DNA of 64,000 nt from assembly GCF_019857225.1 (NCBI RefSeq), contig NZ_JAFJSY010000018.1, forward strand, positions 1-64,000, given 5' to 3'. Position 1 is the stretch's first letter. Each line of letters opens with the position of its first letter. This document shows positions 8,501-18,455 of the stretch, piece by piece. The notes under the pieces are model-generated. The model made no database searches and was not told where the DNA came from. It saw only the letters and a program-made list of their open reading frames with translations. The position numbers and the translations under genes were made by a program. Source of the stretch: Streptomyces plumbidurans. Its GTDB lineage: Bacteria; Actinomycetota; Actinomycetes; Streptomycetales; Streptomycetaceae.

Positions 8501-9445
8501 TCAGACGAAGCTCCTCGTCGGCAGTGGCTTGCCGTACCACATCTCGATCAGGCGGGCCGCGATGGAGATGCCGTAGGGGGGCAGCACCTCGCCGGACTCG
8601 AAGGCCGCGCCCAGTTCGTCGCGGGAGAAGAAGCGGGCCTCGTGGATCTCGTCGCCGTCGACGTTGATGTCGGTCGAGGTGGCGTGGGCCATGAAGCCGA
8701 GCATCAGGCTGGACGGGAAGGGCCAGGGCTGGCTGGCGATGTACTCCACGTCGCCGACGACGATGCCCGCCTCCTCGAAGACCTCGCGGCGCACCGACTG
8801 CTCGATGGACTCTCCCGGTTCGACGAACCCGGCGAGCGTCGAGAAGCGGCCCTCGGGCCAGTGCACCTGGCGCCCGAGCAGGATGCGGTCCTGGTCGTCG
8901 GTGACGGCCATGATCACGGCGGGGTCGGTGCGCGGGTAGTGCTCGGCGCCGCAGGCGGGGCAGCGGCGAATGTGGCCGGCCGCGGCGATCACCGTGCGCT
9001 CGCCGCAGCGGGAGCAGAAGCGGTGGGTGCGCTGCCAGTTCTCCAGGCCGACCGCGTGCACCATCAGGCCCGCGTCGCGGGGCGACAGCAGCAGGCCCGC
9101 CTCGCGCAGACCCGCCGGGCGGGCGGACTGGTCGATACGGCCGGGCAGGGCGTCCTTCTGGAGGGCGAAGTAGCTGACGCCGTCCTCGTCGGTGCCCAGG
9201 AAGTAGCGGTGCGCCTCGGTCAGAGGGGCCTCGAAGGAAGGGGTCATGACGAGTTCGGTACGGCCGTCGGGCGTCTCGTCGATGAGGACCTGGCCGCCGG
9301 AGACCACGAAGCAGCGGGTCGAGGGGTGGCTCCAGGCCGCCGCGAGCCAGGCCTCGTCGAGGCGGTGGTGGGCGGCGCGGTCGATTCCGCTAGGGGCGGT
9401 GAGCGAGATGGGGCGATCGGCGGTGTGGTCGGTCCTGGTGGTCAC
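8501..9445 (-). CDS. nudC: NAD(+) diphosphatase / NAD-decapping Nudix enzyme NudC
   Basis: The start GTG 9445 (314 residues) follows GGAAG with good spacing; TTG 9457 is an alternative. A zinc ribbon CSRCGERT...CPACG is followed by the complete Nudix box GFVEPGESIEQSVRREVFEEAGI (GX5EX7REUXEEXGU). Just after it comes SQPWPFPSS, the motif that separates NudC enzymes from other Nudix hydrolases. The reaction is hydrolysis of NAD(H) to NMN and AMP, and removal of NAD caps from RNA. In M. tuberculosis nudC also lies next to uvrD2 and adnAB. No regulatory signal was seen. Confidence 0.95.
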   Translation of the reverse strand: MTTRTDHTADRPISLTAPSGIDRAAHHRLDEAWLAAAWSHPSTRCFVVSGGQVLIDETPDGRTELVMTPSFEAPLTEAHRYFLGTDEDGVSYFALQKDALPGRIDQSARPAGLREAGLLLSPRDAGLMVHAVGLENWQRTHRFCSRCGERTVIAAAGHIRRCPACGAEHYPRTDPAVIMAVTDDQDRILLGRQVHWPEGRFSTLAGFVEPGESIEQSVRREVFEEAGIVVGDVEYIASQPWPFPSSLMLGFMAHATSTDINVDGDEIHEARFFSRDELGAAFESGEVLPPYGISIAARLIEMWYGKPLPTRSFV

Positions 9446-9601
9446 GGGTGCTTCCAACTCCCCCGGTGGAACGGATTGTTTCGGCAGGTGGTTCGGCGGG
9501 ACGTGGGGCAGGGGGCGGCCGGATCCGGCGGGGCCGGGCGGTGCGGGGCGGTCCTTCCAGTGTGCTCCGCGCGCGGTGCCGCTCCGGACAACGCGGAGGC
9601 T

Positions 9602-11014
9602 TCAGGGCGCATGGCGCCAGGTCTCGGCGAGATCCCCCCACAGGTGTGCGCTGGTCTCGGCGCCCTTGAGGAGGAGATCGAGCTCGACCTTCTCGTTCGG
9701 AGCGTGCCAGCCGTCGGACGGGACGGAGATACCCAGGAACAGCACGGGTGCGCCGAGGACCTCCTGAAGGTCGGCGGCGGGTCCGGATCCGCCCTCTCGC
9801 GTGTAACGGATCTTCTGGTCGAAGGCGCGGCCCATGGCCCGGACCACGGACTGCAGGGCCGGGTGGTCCAGCGGCGTCAGGCACGGGCGCGTGGCCGGGG
9901 CGAACGTGATCTCGCACCGGATACCGGCGGGCACCTGTTCGGTGGCCCACGCGCGGACAGCCTTCTCGATGTGGCCGGGGTCCTGGCCCGCGACCAGCCG
10001 GAAGGAGAGCTTCACCATCGCCGACGACGGGATGATCGTCTTGCTGCCGGGGCCCTGGTAGCCGCCGCCGATGCCGTTCACCTCGGCCGTGGGGCGGGCC
10101 CAGATGCGCTCCAGGGTGGTGTGCCCGGCCTCGCCGTGGGTGGCGTACGACTTGGCGGTGCGCAGCCACTGCTTTTCGTCGAAGGGCAGCTCGGCGAGGA
10201 GTTCGCGCTCGCTGTCGGTGAGTTCGACGATGCCGTCGTAGAAGCCGGGGACCGCCACGCGTGCGTGCTCGTCGTGCAGGGCGGCGACGAGGCGGGCGGC
10301 GGCGGTGGCCGGGTTCGGGACGGCGCCGCCGAAGGAGCCGGAGTGGATGTCCTGGTCGGGGCCTTGGAAGTGGATCATGCACTCGGCGAGGCCGCGCATG
10401 CCGGTGCACACCGTGGGGGTGTCCTCGGACCACATACCGGTGTCGGAGACGATGACGACGTCGGCGGCCAGCCGCTGCGCGTGCCGCTCGACGAGGGCGC
10501 GGAAGTGCAGGGAGCCGGACTCCTCCTCGCCCTCGATCAGCAGCTTCAGGTGGACGGCGGGAGCGGTGCGGCCGGTGGCGGCGAGATGGGCACGGACGCC
10601 GAGTGTGTGGAAGAACACCTGGCCCTTGTCGTCGGCCGCCCCGCGCGCGTGGAGACGGTTCTCCCGGACGACGGGCTCGAAGGGGTCGCTGTCCCAGCCG
10701 TCCTCCCGGGCGGCGGGCTGCACGTCGTGGTGGCCGTAGACGAGGACGGTGGGTGCCTCGGGGTCGGTGCAGGGCCATTCGGCGAAGACGGCCGGGGCGC
10801 CCGGGGTCTCCCAGACCTCCGTGGTCGTGAAGCCGGTCTCCCGGAGCTTGACGGCGAGCCATTCCGCGCTGCGGCGCACGTCGGGCGCGTGATCGGGCTG
10901 GGCCGACACGGACGGAATGCGCAGCCACTCGGCGAGGTCGTCGAGGAAGGCGGCGCGATGCTGTGCGAGGTACGTACGGACGGCGCTGACGGCACTGTCA
11001 ACGGGCTGGCTCAT
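9602..11014 (-). CDS. M20 family dipeptidase/metallopeptidase
   Basis: ATG 11014 gives 470 residues (MSQPVDSAVSAV...). Metal-site motifs of the M20 family are clear: YGHHDVQP (His), GAADDKGQ (bridging Asp) and EGEEESGS (general-base Glu plus ligand), with IHSGSFGG in the dimerisation or lid region. A broad dipeptidase or carboxypeptidase role in the cytoplasm is likely; the substrate cannot be read from sequence. It sits between nudC and adnB with only 10 bases to the adnB stop, so it probably shares a transcript with adnAB. Confidence 0.92.
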   Translation of the reverse strand: MSQPVDSAVSAVRTYLAQHRAAFLDDLAEWLRIPSVSAQPDHAPDVRRSAEWLAVKLRETGFTTTEVWETPGAPAVFAEWPCTDPEAPTVLVYGHHDVQPAAREDGWDSDPFEPVVRENRLHARGAADDKGQVFFHTLGVRAHLAATGRTAPAVHLKLLIEGEEESGSLHFRALVERHAQRLAADVVIVSDTGMWSEDTPTVCTGMRGLAECMIHFQGPDQDIHSGSFGGAVPNPATAAARLVAALHDEHARVAVPGFYDGIVELTDSERELLAELPFDEKQWLRTAKSYATHGEAGHTTLERIWARPTAEVNGIGGGYQGPGSKTIIPSSAMVKLSFRLVAGQDPGHIEKAVRAWATEQVPAGIRCEITFAPATRPCLTPLDHPALQSVVRAMGRAFDQKIRYTREGGSGPAADLQEVLGAPVLFLGISVPSDGWHAPNEKVELDLLLKGAETSAHLWGDLAETWRHAP

Positions 11015-11024
11015 GGTCACGAGC

Positions 11025-14000
11025 CTATCGGCCCGCACCGACATCGTCGTTGGGCGGTTCCTCACAGTTTGCCGTCGCGGCAGGCTCCCCCAGCAGCAGC
11101 CGTTCCAGTGCGGCCCGGTCCGGCAGGCCCTGCGGTCGTACGACCTCACCCGTGCGTACGTAGAGGAACGCCGCGTTGACGGACTCCAGGGGAACGCCCT
11201 GCTGCTCGGCCCAGGCGAGCCGGTACAGGGCGAGCTGGAGGGGGTCGCCGGAGCGGGTGCGACCGGTCTTCCAGTCGACGATCTCGTACGTCGTCCCCTT
11301 GCCGTCGGCGCTCTCCCTGTAGACGGCGTCGATACGGCCCCGGATCACGCGTCCGGCGATGGCGAGCTGGAAGGGCGCCTCCACACGGTGGGGCGTGCGG
11401 TGCGCGTACTCGGTCCGCTCGAAGGCCTCCTTGAGTGCTTCCAGGTCGCGCTCGTCGGCGATCTCGGCATCGGTGCCGGGCAACTCCTCCGGCTCCAGCA
11501 CGGGCAGGGTCAGCTCTTCGAAGCGCGCTTCGACCCAGGCGTGGAAGCGGGTGCCCCGGCGGGCGGCGGGCTGCGGCGGGCGGGGCATGGGCCGCGCGAG
11601 TTCCTGTGCAAAACCGTCCGGGTCGGCGGCCAGGCGCAGCACCTGGGACGCGGTGAGCGACGCGGGCAGGGGGACTTCCGTGACGGCCTCCCGCGCGCGC
11701 AGGAGCTCACCGGTGAGGGCGTCCAGGTCGCGGTCCCAGGAGGCGAGGGTGCGGGCCTCCTCAGGGGTGAGGCGGACCTCCTGCGCGGTGAGGCGGGCGG
11801 GCTCGCGAGGCGGGCGGTGCGGGTACGCGCGCGTGCCGCCACGCGGATCGGGGGCCTCCGGGGGCGGTGTCCCGGAAGCGTCAGGGGACGATGCCTGGTG
11901 CGGGACGGTGGGGCGGGTTGTGGACCAAGAGTCCCAACCGGACGGGGCTTCGCCCGTGGAGGGGAGTTCGTCGTCCGTGAAGGGGGGCTTTTCGCCCGGC
12001 GGCTCGCCCTCGTACGGCGGTTCGTCGCCGTACAGCGCTTCCTCGTCGTACGGGAGATCGTCCTCGAACGGTGGTTCGCCCTCGTAGGGTGGCTCGTTCT
12101 CGTAGGGCGGCTCGTTCTCGTACGGCAGCTCCTCGTCGTCCGGTGGCGCCGGCCAGTCCGGGTCGTCGTGGCTGTCGGGGTCGTGCGTGGCCGTGGGGTG
12201 GCCGTCCTCGTGGAGGGCGAGTTCCTCCAGGTGGGCGAGGACCGTCTCGGCGGCCGCGCGGCGCCGGGCGAGGGACGTCTCGTCCAGGGGCAGGGGCCAG
12301 GCCTGCTCGGCGCTCGCCGTGTGCAGGGCCGGATTCTCCTCGTCCTCGGCGGGCTCGTCCGCCCACGCCTCGATCTCGCCGTGCCCGGCCTCGCAGTGCT
12401 CGTACAGGGCCTGGAGGAAGTCGGAGGGGCCGCGCGGTTTCTTCTGCGTGGGGCCCCACCAGTGGCCCGAGCCCAGGAGCAGTGAGCGGGGGCGGGTGAA
12501 GGTGACGTAGCCAAGGCGGAGTTCCTCGGTGTGCTGGTGCTCCTTCATCGCCTCCTGGAAGGCCTTCAGGCCCCGGGAGTCCCAGGAATCGACGTCGGGC
12601 AGGGTGGCGGCGTCGCCGCGCAGCTCGTGCGGCAGCACCTTGCCCTGGGAGGTCCATCTCTCGCGGCCCTGGGTGCTGGGGAAGGTGCCGGTGACCAGTC
12701 CGGGGACGGCCACGACGTCCCACTCCAGGCCCTTGGACTTGTGCGCGGTGAGGACCTTGACGGTGTTCTCGCCGCCGGGGAGGGCGTTGTCGAGGCCCTT
12801 CTCGTACTGGGCGGCGGTGCGCAGGAAGGCCAGAAAGGCGAGCAGGGTGGCCTCTTGGTCGCCGGCGGCGAACGAGGCGGCGATGTCCAGGAAGTTGGAG
12901 AGGGTCTCGCGACGGCGTGCGGCCAGGGCGTGCGGGGACGCGGACAGTTCCACCTCCAGGCCGGTCACGGCGAGGACGCGGTGCAGTACGTCCATCAGCG
13001 GGTCGGACAACGACCGGCGCAGATCGCGCAGTTCGGCGGCCAGGCGAGCGAAGCGCACGCGCGCGTCCGGCGAGAAGGGCAGTCCGTCGTCCTCCCGGTC
13101 GGCGTCGAGCGGCATCTCCAGGAAGGTGTCGAGGGCGTCCGCGAGCGAGGTCACCTCCGAGGGGTCGATCCCCTCGACGGCCTCGGCGAGCCGGCGGTCC
13201 CGGTCGTCGTCGTCCACGCGCGCGTGGCTGACGAGGAGGCGCGCGCGGCGTCCCAGGAGGGCGAGGTCGCGCGGGCCGATGCGCCAGCGCGGGCCGGTCA
13301 GCAGCCGGACCAGGGAGGCGTTGGCGCCGGGGTCCTGCAACACCTCGCAGACGGCGACCAGGTCGGCGATCTCGGGCAGGTGCAGCAGCCCGGACAGTCC
13401 GACCACCTCGACGGGTACGTCCCGGGCGACGAGCGCGCCCTGGATCTCGGCGAAGTCGGTCGCCGTGCGGCACAGGACGGCGATCTCACCGGGCGCCTTC
13501 CCGGTGTTCACCAGGTGGGAGACGGAGTCGGCGAGCCACTCGATCTCCTCGGCGTGGGTGGCCAGCAGCGCGCAGCGCACCGTGCCGTCGCGCTCGGCGC
13601 CGGGCGCGGGCCGCAGGGCCTCCACGCCCGCGTGCATGGCGCGCAGCGGCTCCGCGAGGCCGTTGGCCAGGTCGAGGAGGCGGCCGCCGCTGCGGCGGTT
13701 CTCGCTGAGCGCCTGCCGGGTGGCGGGGCGGCCGTCGGGGTGGGCGAAGTGCTCGGGGAAGTCGTCCAGGTTGGCGACGGAGGCGCCGCGCCAGCCGTAG
13801 ATGGCCTGGCAGGGGTCGCCGACGGCGGTGACCGGGTGGCCGGTGCCGCCCCCGAACAGGCCTGCAAGGAGGATGCGTTGGGCCACCGAGGTGTCCTGGT
13901 ACTCGTCGAGGAGGACCACGCGGAACTCGTCGCGCAGGGTGCGGCCGACCTCGGTGATCTGCGCGAGCTGCGCGGACAGGGCGATCTGGTCGCCGAAGTC

Positions 14001-14714
14001 GAGCAGGTCGCGCTCGCGTTTCGCGGCTCGGTAGCGGACCACGAGGTCGGCGAGTTCGCGGCGCGCCGCGGCCGCTTTGGGCACCTGTCGCAGGGCGTCG
14101 TTGCTGAGTCTGACGCCCTCGAGGGTGCGCAGCAGCTCGGAGTCGTACGCGCGCACCTCTGCCGGTGCCACGAGGTGTTCGGAGAGTTCGGCGTCGAGCG
14201 TGAGCAGGTCGCTGACGAGGTCCGCGAAGGAGCGGGTGAGTCCCGGGTAGGGGCCCGGCGCCTCGCGCAGCACGCGCGCGGCGAGCTGGTAGCGGGTGGC
14301 GTCGGCGAGCAGTCGCGCGGTGGGTTCGAGGCCGATGCGCAGTCCGTGGTCGGTCAGGAGGCGGCCCGCGAAGGCGTGGTAGGTGGAGATCACGGGCTCG
14401 CCCGGCGGGTTGTCCGGGTCGATGACGTCGGGGTCGGTGACGCCCGCCTTGATGAGCGCCTTGCGGACGCGCTCGGCGAGTTCGCCCGCCGCCTTGTTGG
14501 TGAAGGTGAGTCCGAGGACCTGTTCCGGAGCGACCTGTCCGGTGCCGACCAGCCACACCACGCGTGCCGCCATCACGGTCGTCTTGCCGGACCCGGCTCC
14601 GGCCACGATCACCTGCGGGGCGGGCGGCGCGATGATGCAGGCCGTCTGCTCCGGGGTGAACGGGATCCCGAGGAGCTCCTTGAGCTGATCGGGATCGGTG
14701 ATACGTGGCGGCAC
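11025..14714 (-). CDS. adnB: AdnB-like UvrD helicase/RecB-family nuclease
   Basis: I prefer GTG 14714 (1229 residues); ATG 14756 adds 14 residues and neither has a good ribosome site. Walker A is AGAGSGKT (38-45), followed by LLDEYQDTSVAQ, GDPCQAIYGWRGAS and the KSKGLEWDVVAV and YVTFTRPRSLL motifs of SF1A helicases. The C-terminal third is a RecB-family nuclease with GRIDAVYRE and EIVDWKTGRT. There is no cysteine cluster, so the iron-sulfur site belongs to the partner. Between helicase and nuclease lies an acidic PPYE-repeat linker (about 11,985-12,150) that makes it longer than the mycobacterial homologue as I remember it. With AdnA it forms the actinobacterial motor-nuclease that resects double-strand breaks. 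Confidence 0.93.
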   Translation of the reverse strand: MPPRITDPDQLKELLGIPFTPEQTACIIAPPAPQVIVAGAGSGKTTVMAARVVWLVGTGQVAPEQVLGLTFTNKAAGELAERVRKALIKAGVTDPDVIDPDNPPGEPVISTYHAFAGRLLTDHGLRIGLEPTARLLADATRYQLAARVLREAPGPYPGLTRSFADLVSDLLTLDAELSEHLVAPAEVRAYDSELLRTLEGVRLSNDALRQVPKAAAARRELADLVVRYRAAKRERDLLDFGDQIALSAQLAQITEVGRTLRDEFRVVLLDEYQDTSVAQRILLAGLFGGGTGHPVTAVGDPCQAIYGWRGASVANLDDFPEHFAHPDGRPATRQALSENRRSGGRLLDLANGLAEPLRAMHAGVEALRPAPGAERDGTVRCALLATHAEEIEWLADSVSHLVNTGKAPGEIAVLCRTATDFAEIQGALVARDVPVEVVGLSGLLHLPEIADLVAVCEVLQDPGANASLVRLLTGPRWRIGPRDLALLGRRARLLVSHARVDDDDRDRRLAEAVEGIDPSEVTSLADALDTFLEMPLDADREDDGLPFSPDARVRFARLAAELRDLRRSLSDPLMDVLHRVLAVTGLEVELSASPHALAARRRETLSNFLDIAASFAAGDQEATLLAFLAFLRTAAQYEKGLDNALPGGENTVKVLTAHKSKGLEWDVVAVPGLVTGTFPSTQGRERWTSQGKVLPHELRGDAATLPDVDSWDSRGLKAFQEAMKEHQHTEELRLGYVTFTRPRSLLLGSGHWWGPTQKKPRGPSDFLQALYEHCEAGHGEIEAWADEPAEDEENPALHTASAEQAWPLPLDETSLARRRAAAETVLAHLEELALHEDGHPTATHDPDSHDDPDWPAPPDDEELPYENEPPYENEPPYEGEPPFEDDLPYDEEALYGDEPPYEGEPPGEKPPFTDDELPSTGEAPSGWDSWSTTRPTVPHQASSPDASGTPPPEAPDPRGGTRAYPHRPPREPARLTAQEVRLTPEEARTLASWDRDLDALTGELLRAREAVTEVPLPASLTASQVLRLAADPDGFAQELARPMPRPPQPAARRGTRFHAWVEARFEELTLPVLEPEELPGTDAEIADERDLEALKEAFERTEYAHRTPHRVEAPFQLAIAGRVIRGRIDAVYRESADGKGTTYEIVDWKTGRTRSGDPLQLALYRLAWAEQQGVPLESVNAAFLYVRTGEVVRPQGLPDRAALERLLLGEPAATANCEEPPNDDVGAGR

Positions 14715-14814
14715 GTCAGAGAGGCTAGCGGCGGCCACTGACAGTGGAGGCCGCATCGGCCCGCGGTCGGCGAGAAGTGCAGGTCAGCACGCGTGGTGTG
14801 ATGGATCACCCTCG

Positions 14815-17800
14815 TCACTCCACGATGTGGCGTCCTTCGGGCCGGGCGCTGCAGGACGCCTGGAACGCGCAGTGCGCGCAGTGCTGTCCGGCGGTCGGCG
14901 TGAAGCGTTCGTCGAGCACCTTGCCGGCGGCGGTGGCGAGCAGTTCGCCGACCCACTCCCCCTCCAGCGGCTCCTGCGCCTGCACCTTGGGGAGCGTCTC
15001 GCCGCCGTCGCGCACGGCGGCGCCCTGGCGCAGCTGGACCAGTTCGGCGCCCCCGGCCTCGGGGCGCTGCCCGTCGAAGGCGTCGTCGACGGCACCCTCC
15101 CGGACGGCGAGCTGGTAGACGGCGAGCTGGGGATGGCGCTCCATCTCGCGCGCGGTGGGCGCCTGTTTGCCTGTCTTGAAGTCGACGACGTAGGCGCGCC
15201 CCTCGCCGTCCGCCTCGACGCGGTCCATGGAACCGCGGATGCGCACCTCGTAGTCGCCCGCTTCGAGAGTGACGTCGAAGCCGTGCTCGCTGGCGACGGG
15301 CGTGCGGCCCGCGCGGTCCATGACGTGCCACTTCAGGAAGCGTTCGAGCGCCACGCGCGCGTTGTCCTTCTCCTGCGCCGACTTCCACGGCGCGTCGAAG
15401 GCGAGCGCGTTCCACACGGAGTCGAGGCGTTCCATGAGGACGTCGAGGTCGGCGGGGGTGTGCCCGGAGGCGACCTCGTCGGCGAGGACGTGCACCACGT
15501 TGCCGAAGCCCTGGGCGGTGGTCGCGGGTGCGTCGGCCTTCACCTCGCGGCCCAGGAACCACTGCAGGGTGCAGGTGTTGGCGAGCTGGTCCAGGGCGCT
15601 GCCGGAGAGCACGACGGGCTGGTCGCGGTCGCGCAGCGGCACCTTGCTCTCGGTCGGCTCGAACATGCCCCACCAGCGGTAGGGGTGGGCCGAGGGGACG
15701 AGCGGGCGGCCGTCCTCGTCGGCGAGCGCGGCGAGCCGTGCCAGCCGCTGGGCGGCGGACTGCCTGAGGGTGTCCGAGACGCGCGGGTCGACCGTCGTGG
15801 CCCGCAGCTCGGCGACGAGCGCGGCGACGGACAGCGGGCGGCGGGGGCGGCCCGTGACGTCCTTGGGCTCGACGCCGAGCTCGGTGAGGAAGCGGGAGGG
15901 CTGGTCGCCGTCGTCCGCGGGGGCCTTCACCGCGGTGACGACGAGACGTTCACGCGCGCGCGTGGCGGCCACGTAGAACAGCCGGCGCTCCTCCGCCAGC
16001 AGCGCACCCGGGGTGAGCGGTTCGGCGAGTCCGTCCCGGCCGATGCGGTCGGCCTCCAGGAGCGAGCCGCGGCGGCGCAGGTCGGGCCACAGCCCCTCCT
16101 GCACTCCGGCGACGACGACCACGCGCCATTCCAGGCCCTTGGAACGGTGCGCGGTCATCAGGCGTACGGCGTCGGGTCGTACCGCACGCCGGGTGAGGGT
16201 GTCGGCGGCGATGTCCTCGGCCTCGATCTCCTCCAGGAAGTTGAGCGCGCCGCGGCCGCCGGTGCGCTCCTCCGCGCGCGTGGCGGTCGCGAACAGGGCG
16301 CACACGGCGTCCAGGTCACGGTCGGCGTTGCGTCCCGCCGCTCCGCCGCGGCGCGCGGACCGCTCCAGGCGGACCGGCCACGGTGTGCCCTCCCACAGGT
16401 CCCACAGCGCCTCTTCGGCCGTGCCGCCACGGGCCAGGCGTTCCCTGGCCTTGCGCAGCAGCGCGCCGAGCCGCTGGGCGCCACGCGCGTACGCGGGGTC
16501 GTGGACGGCGAGTCGCTCCGGTTCGGCCAGCGCCCGCGCGAGCAGCTCGTCCGAGGGCGGCGGCAGGGCGTTCCCCGCGGCCCGCTCCTCGTCGCGCAGG
16601 GCCCGCCCCAGACGGCGCAGATCGGCGGCGTCCATGCCGCCGAGGGGTGAGGCGAGCAGGGTGAGGGCGGTTTCGGTGTCGAGCCACGGGGTGGGCGGTG
16701 TTTCCGGCTCTACGGGCGGCGCCTCTTCCGCAGGGGGTTCCTCTTCCGCAGGGGGAGCCTCGGACTGCTCCGCCTCCGCAGCGGCCACCCCCTCGGAACG
16801 CTCCGCCTCCGCAGCCGCCACCGCCCGCAGCGCCGTGAGCAGTGGTGCCACCGCCGGCTCGTGGCGCAGGGGTAGGTCGTCGCCGTCTATGTCCAGGGGG
16901 ACGCCTGCGGCGGTGAGGGCGCGGCGGACCGTCGGGATGGTGCGGGACCCGGCGCGCACCAGCACCGCCATCTCACGCCACGGAATCCCGTCCTCCAGGT
17001 GGGCCCGGCGGAGGATGTCGGCGATGTTGTCCAGCTCCGTACCGGGTGTCGGGTACGTGTACACCTCGACGCGTCCGCCGTCGCGCACCGGGGCGAGCGT
17101 GCGGTGCGCGCGCACCTTTTCGGCGGGGAGGCGGGTGAGCGGCATGCGCTGGGTGACCAGCCGGGTCGCGGCGAGCAGCGCGGCACCGGAGCGGCGTGAG
17201 GTGCGCAGGACCTCCACGGGCGCCGGGCGGCCGTCCGCGCGCGGGAAGGTGTCCGGGAACTCGAGGATGCCGTTGACGTCCGCACCGCGGAAGGCGTAGA
17301 TCGACTGGTCGGGGTCGCCGAAGGCGACAAGGGTGCGGCCGCCGCCGGCGAGCGCGTGCAGCAGCCGTACCTGGGCGGCGTCCGTGTCCTGGTACTCGTC
17401 CACGAAGACGGCGTCGTACTGCGCTGCCAGTTGCCCGGCCACCTCGGGGCGGCGGGCGAGGAGGACGGCCCTGTGGACCAGTTCGGCGTAGTCGAGCACG
17501 CCCTGCAGGTCGAGCACGTCGAGGTACTCGGCGAGGAAGGCGGCCGCGGCGCGCCAGTCGGGGCGGCCGATGCGGCGGGCGAAGGCGTCCAGGGAGCCGG
17601 GGCCGAGGCCCAGTTCGCGGCTGCGGGCGAGGACGGCGCGGACCTCGTCGGCGAAGCCGCGGGTGGTGAGACAGGCGCGCAGTTCGTCGGGCCAGCGCAC
17701 ATGCGCGAGGCCCAGCCGCTCCAGGTCGGCCTGGCCCGCGAGCAGTTCGCGGACCGTCACGTCCTGCTCGGGGCCGGACAGCAGCCGCAGCGGCTCCACG

Positions 17801-18198
17801 AACAGGTCGCTGTCCTGGTGGGCGCGGACCAGGGCGTAGCAGAACGAGTGGAAGGTGGTGGCCCGGGGCGCGTGGGCCGCCCCGATGCGCAGGGCCATGC
17901 GGTCGCGCAGTTCGACGGCGGCCTTGCGGCTGAACGTCAGCACCAGGATGCGTTCGGGGTCGCCGCCGCGGGCGACGTGCGCGGCCACGGACTCCACGAG
18001 CGTGGTGGTCTTGCCGGTGCCCGGACCTGCGAGGACGAGCAGCGGGCCGCCCTCGTGGTCAACCACGGAGCGCTGTGACGCGTCAAGACGAGGGGGATCC
18101 TGTCGGGTCGGCGGAGTACGCACCAGACGGTAAGCGCCACGGTTCCCCTGCCGCACCTGGGGGTGCGGCAGGCGCCTGGTGGAGGAAGAGGAGCTCAC
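14815..18198 (-). CDS. adnA: AdnA-like UvrD helicase/iron-sulfur nuclease
   Basis: GTG 18198 gives 1127 residues (VSSSSSTRRLPHPQ...). Motor motifs are GPGTGKT (58-64), FVDEYQDTDAAQV, GDPDQSIYAFRGAD and KGLEWRVVVVAG with YVAATRARERL. The nuclease domain carries GSMDRVE and VVDFKTGK. Four cysteines, one in NTCTLQWF and three in QHCAHCAFQASC, form the AddB/AdnA-type [4Fe-4S] staple. An Ala/Glu/Pro-rich insertion lies at about 16,690-16,830. Gene order (adnA then adnB) and the neighbours match mycobacteria. It should act as a heterodimer with AdnB at DNA ends. Confidence 0.93.
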   Translation of the reverse strand: MSSSSSTRRLPHPQVRQGNRGAYRLVRTPPTRQDPPRLDASQRSVVDHEGGPLLVLAGPGTGKTTTLVESVAAHVARGGDPERILVLTFSRKAAVELRDRMALRIGAAHAPRATTFHSFCYALVRAHQDSDLFVEPLRLLSGPEQDVTVRELLAGQADLERLGLAHVRWPDELRACLTTRGFADEVRAVLARSRELGLGPGSLDAFARRIGRPDWRAAAAFLAEYLDVLDLQGVLDYAELVHRAVLLARRPEVAGQLAAQYDAVFVDEYQDTDAAQVRLLHALAGGGRTLVAFGDPDQSIYAFRGADVNGILEFPDTFPRADGRPAPVEVLRTSRRSGAALLAATRLVTQRMPLTRLPAEKVRAHRTLAPVRDGGRVEVYTYPTPGTELDNIADILRRAHLEDGIPWREMAVLVRAGSRTIPTVRRALTAAGVPLDIDGDDLPLRHEPAVAPLLTALRAVAAAEAERSEGVAAAEAEQSEAPPAEEEPPAEEAPPVEPETPPTPWLDTETALTLLASPLGGMDAADLRRLGRALRDEERAAGNALPPPSDELLARALAEPERLAVHDPAYARGAQRLGALLRKARERLARGGTAEEALWDLWEGTPWPVRLERSARRGGAAGRNADRDLDAVCALFATATRAEERTGGRGALNFLEEIEAEDIAADTLTRRAVRPDAVRLMTAHRSKGLEWRVVVVAGVQEGLWPDLRRRGSLLEADRIGRDGLAEPLTPGALLAEERRLFYVAATRARERLVVTAVKAPADDGDQPSRFLTELGVEPKDVTGRPRRPLSVAALVAELRATTVDPRVSDTLRQSAAQRLARLAALADEDGRPLVPSAHPYRWWGMFEPTESKVPLRDRDQPVVLSGSALDQLANTCTLQWFLGREVKADAPATTAQGFGNVVHVLADEVASGHTPADLDVLMERLDSVWNALAFDAPWKSAQEKDNARVALERFLKWHVMDRAGRTPVASEHGFDVTLEAGDYEVRIRGSMDRVEADGEGRAYVVDFKTGKQAPTAREMERHPQLAVYQLAVREGAVDDAFDGQRPEAGGAELVQLRQGAAVRDGGETLPKVQAQEPLEGEWVGELLATAAGKVLDERFTPTAGQHCAHCAFQASCSARPEGRHIVE

Positions 18199-18455
18199 GT
18201 GGTTCGCCGGTCCTGGTGGTTGCGCTGGTTGTCGGACCACAGTGCGTGGAGGACGGTGGTCAGGGGGTGAGGGGGACTGATGCAGCCGACGCTACGCCGA
18301 CGGCAGCTGCGGAAGTCGGTCTTCCGCTTCTTCCCTCTCGGCACTCGCGACCCGCAGGCCCCTCGCCCCACGAACGTACGGCATGCCACAAACGTGCCTC
18401 TGTTCCCCCGTACGGATCACGGGTCACACGCGGACCTGCCACATGGCGGAAGCTG

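Noticed and set aside
12531..14741. Very long plus-strand open frame opposite adnB
   Set aside because: It is a GC-bias shadow of the adnB gene; the helicase and nuclease motifs are on the minus strand, and the opposite product is Val/Gly/Leu repeat-like.
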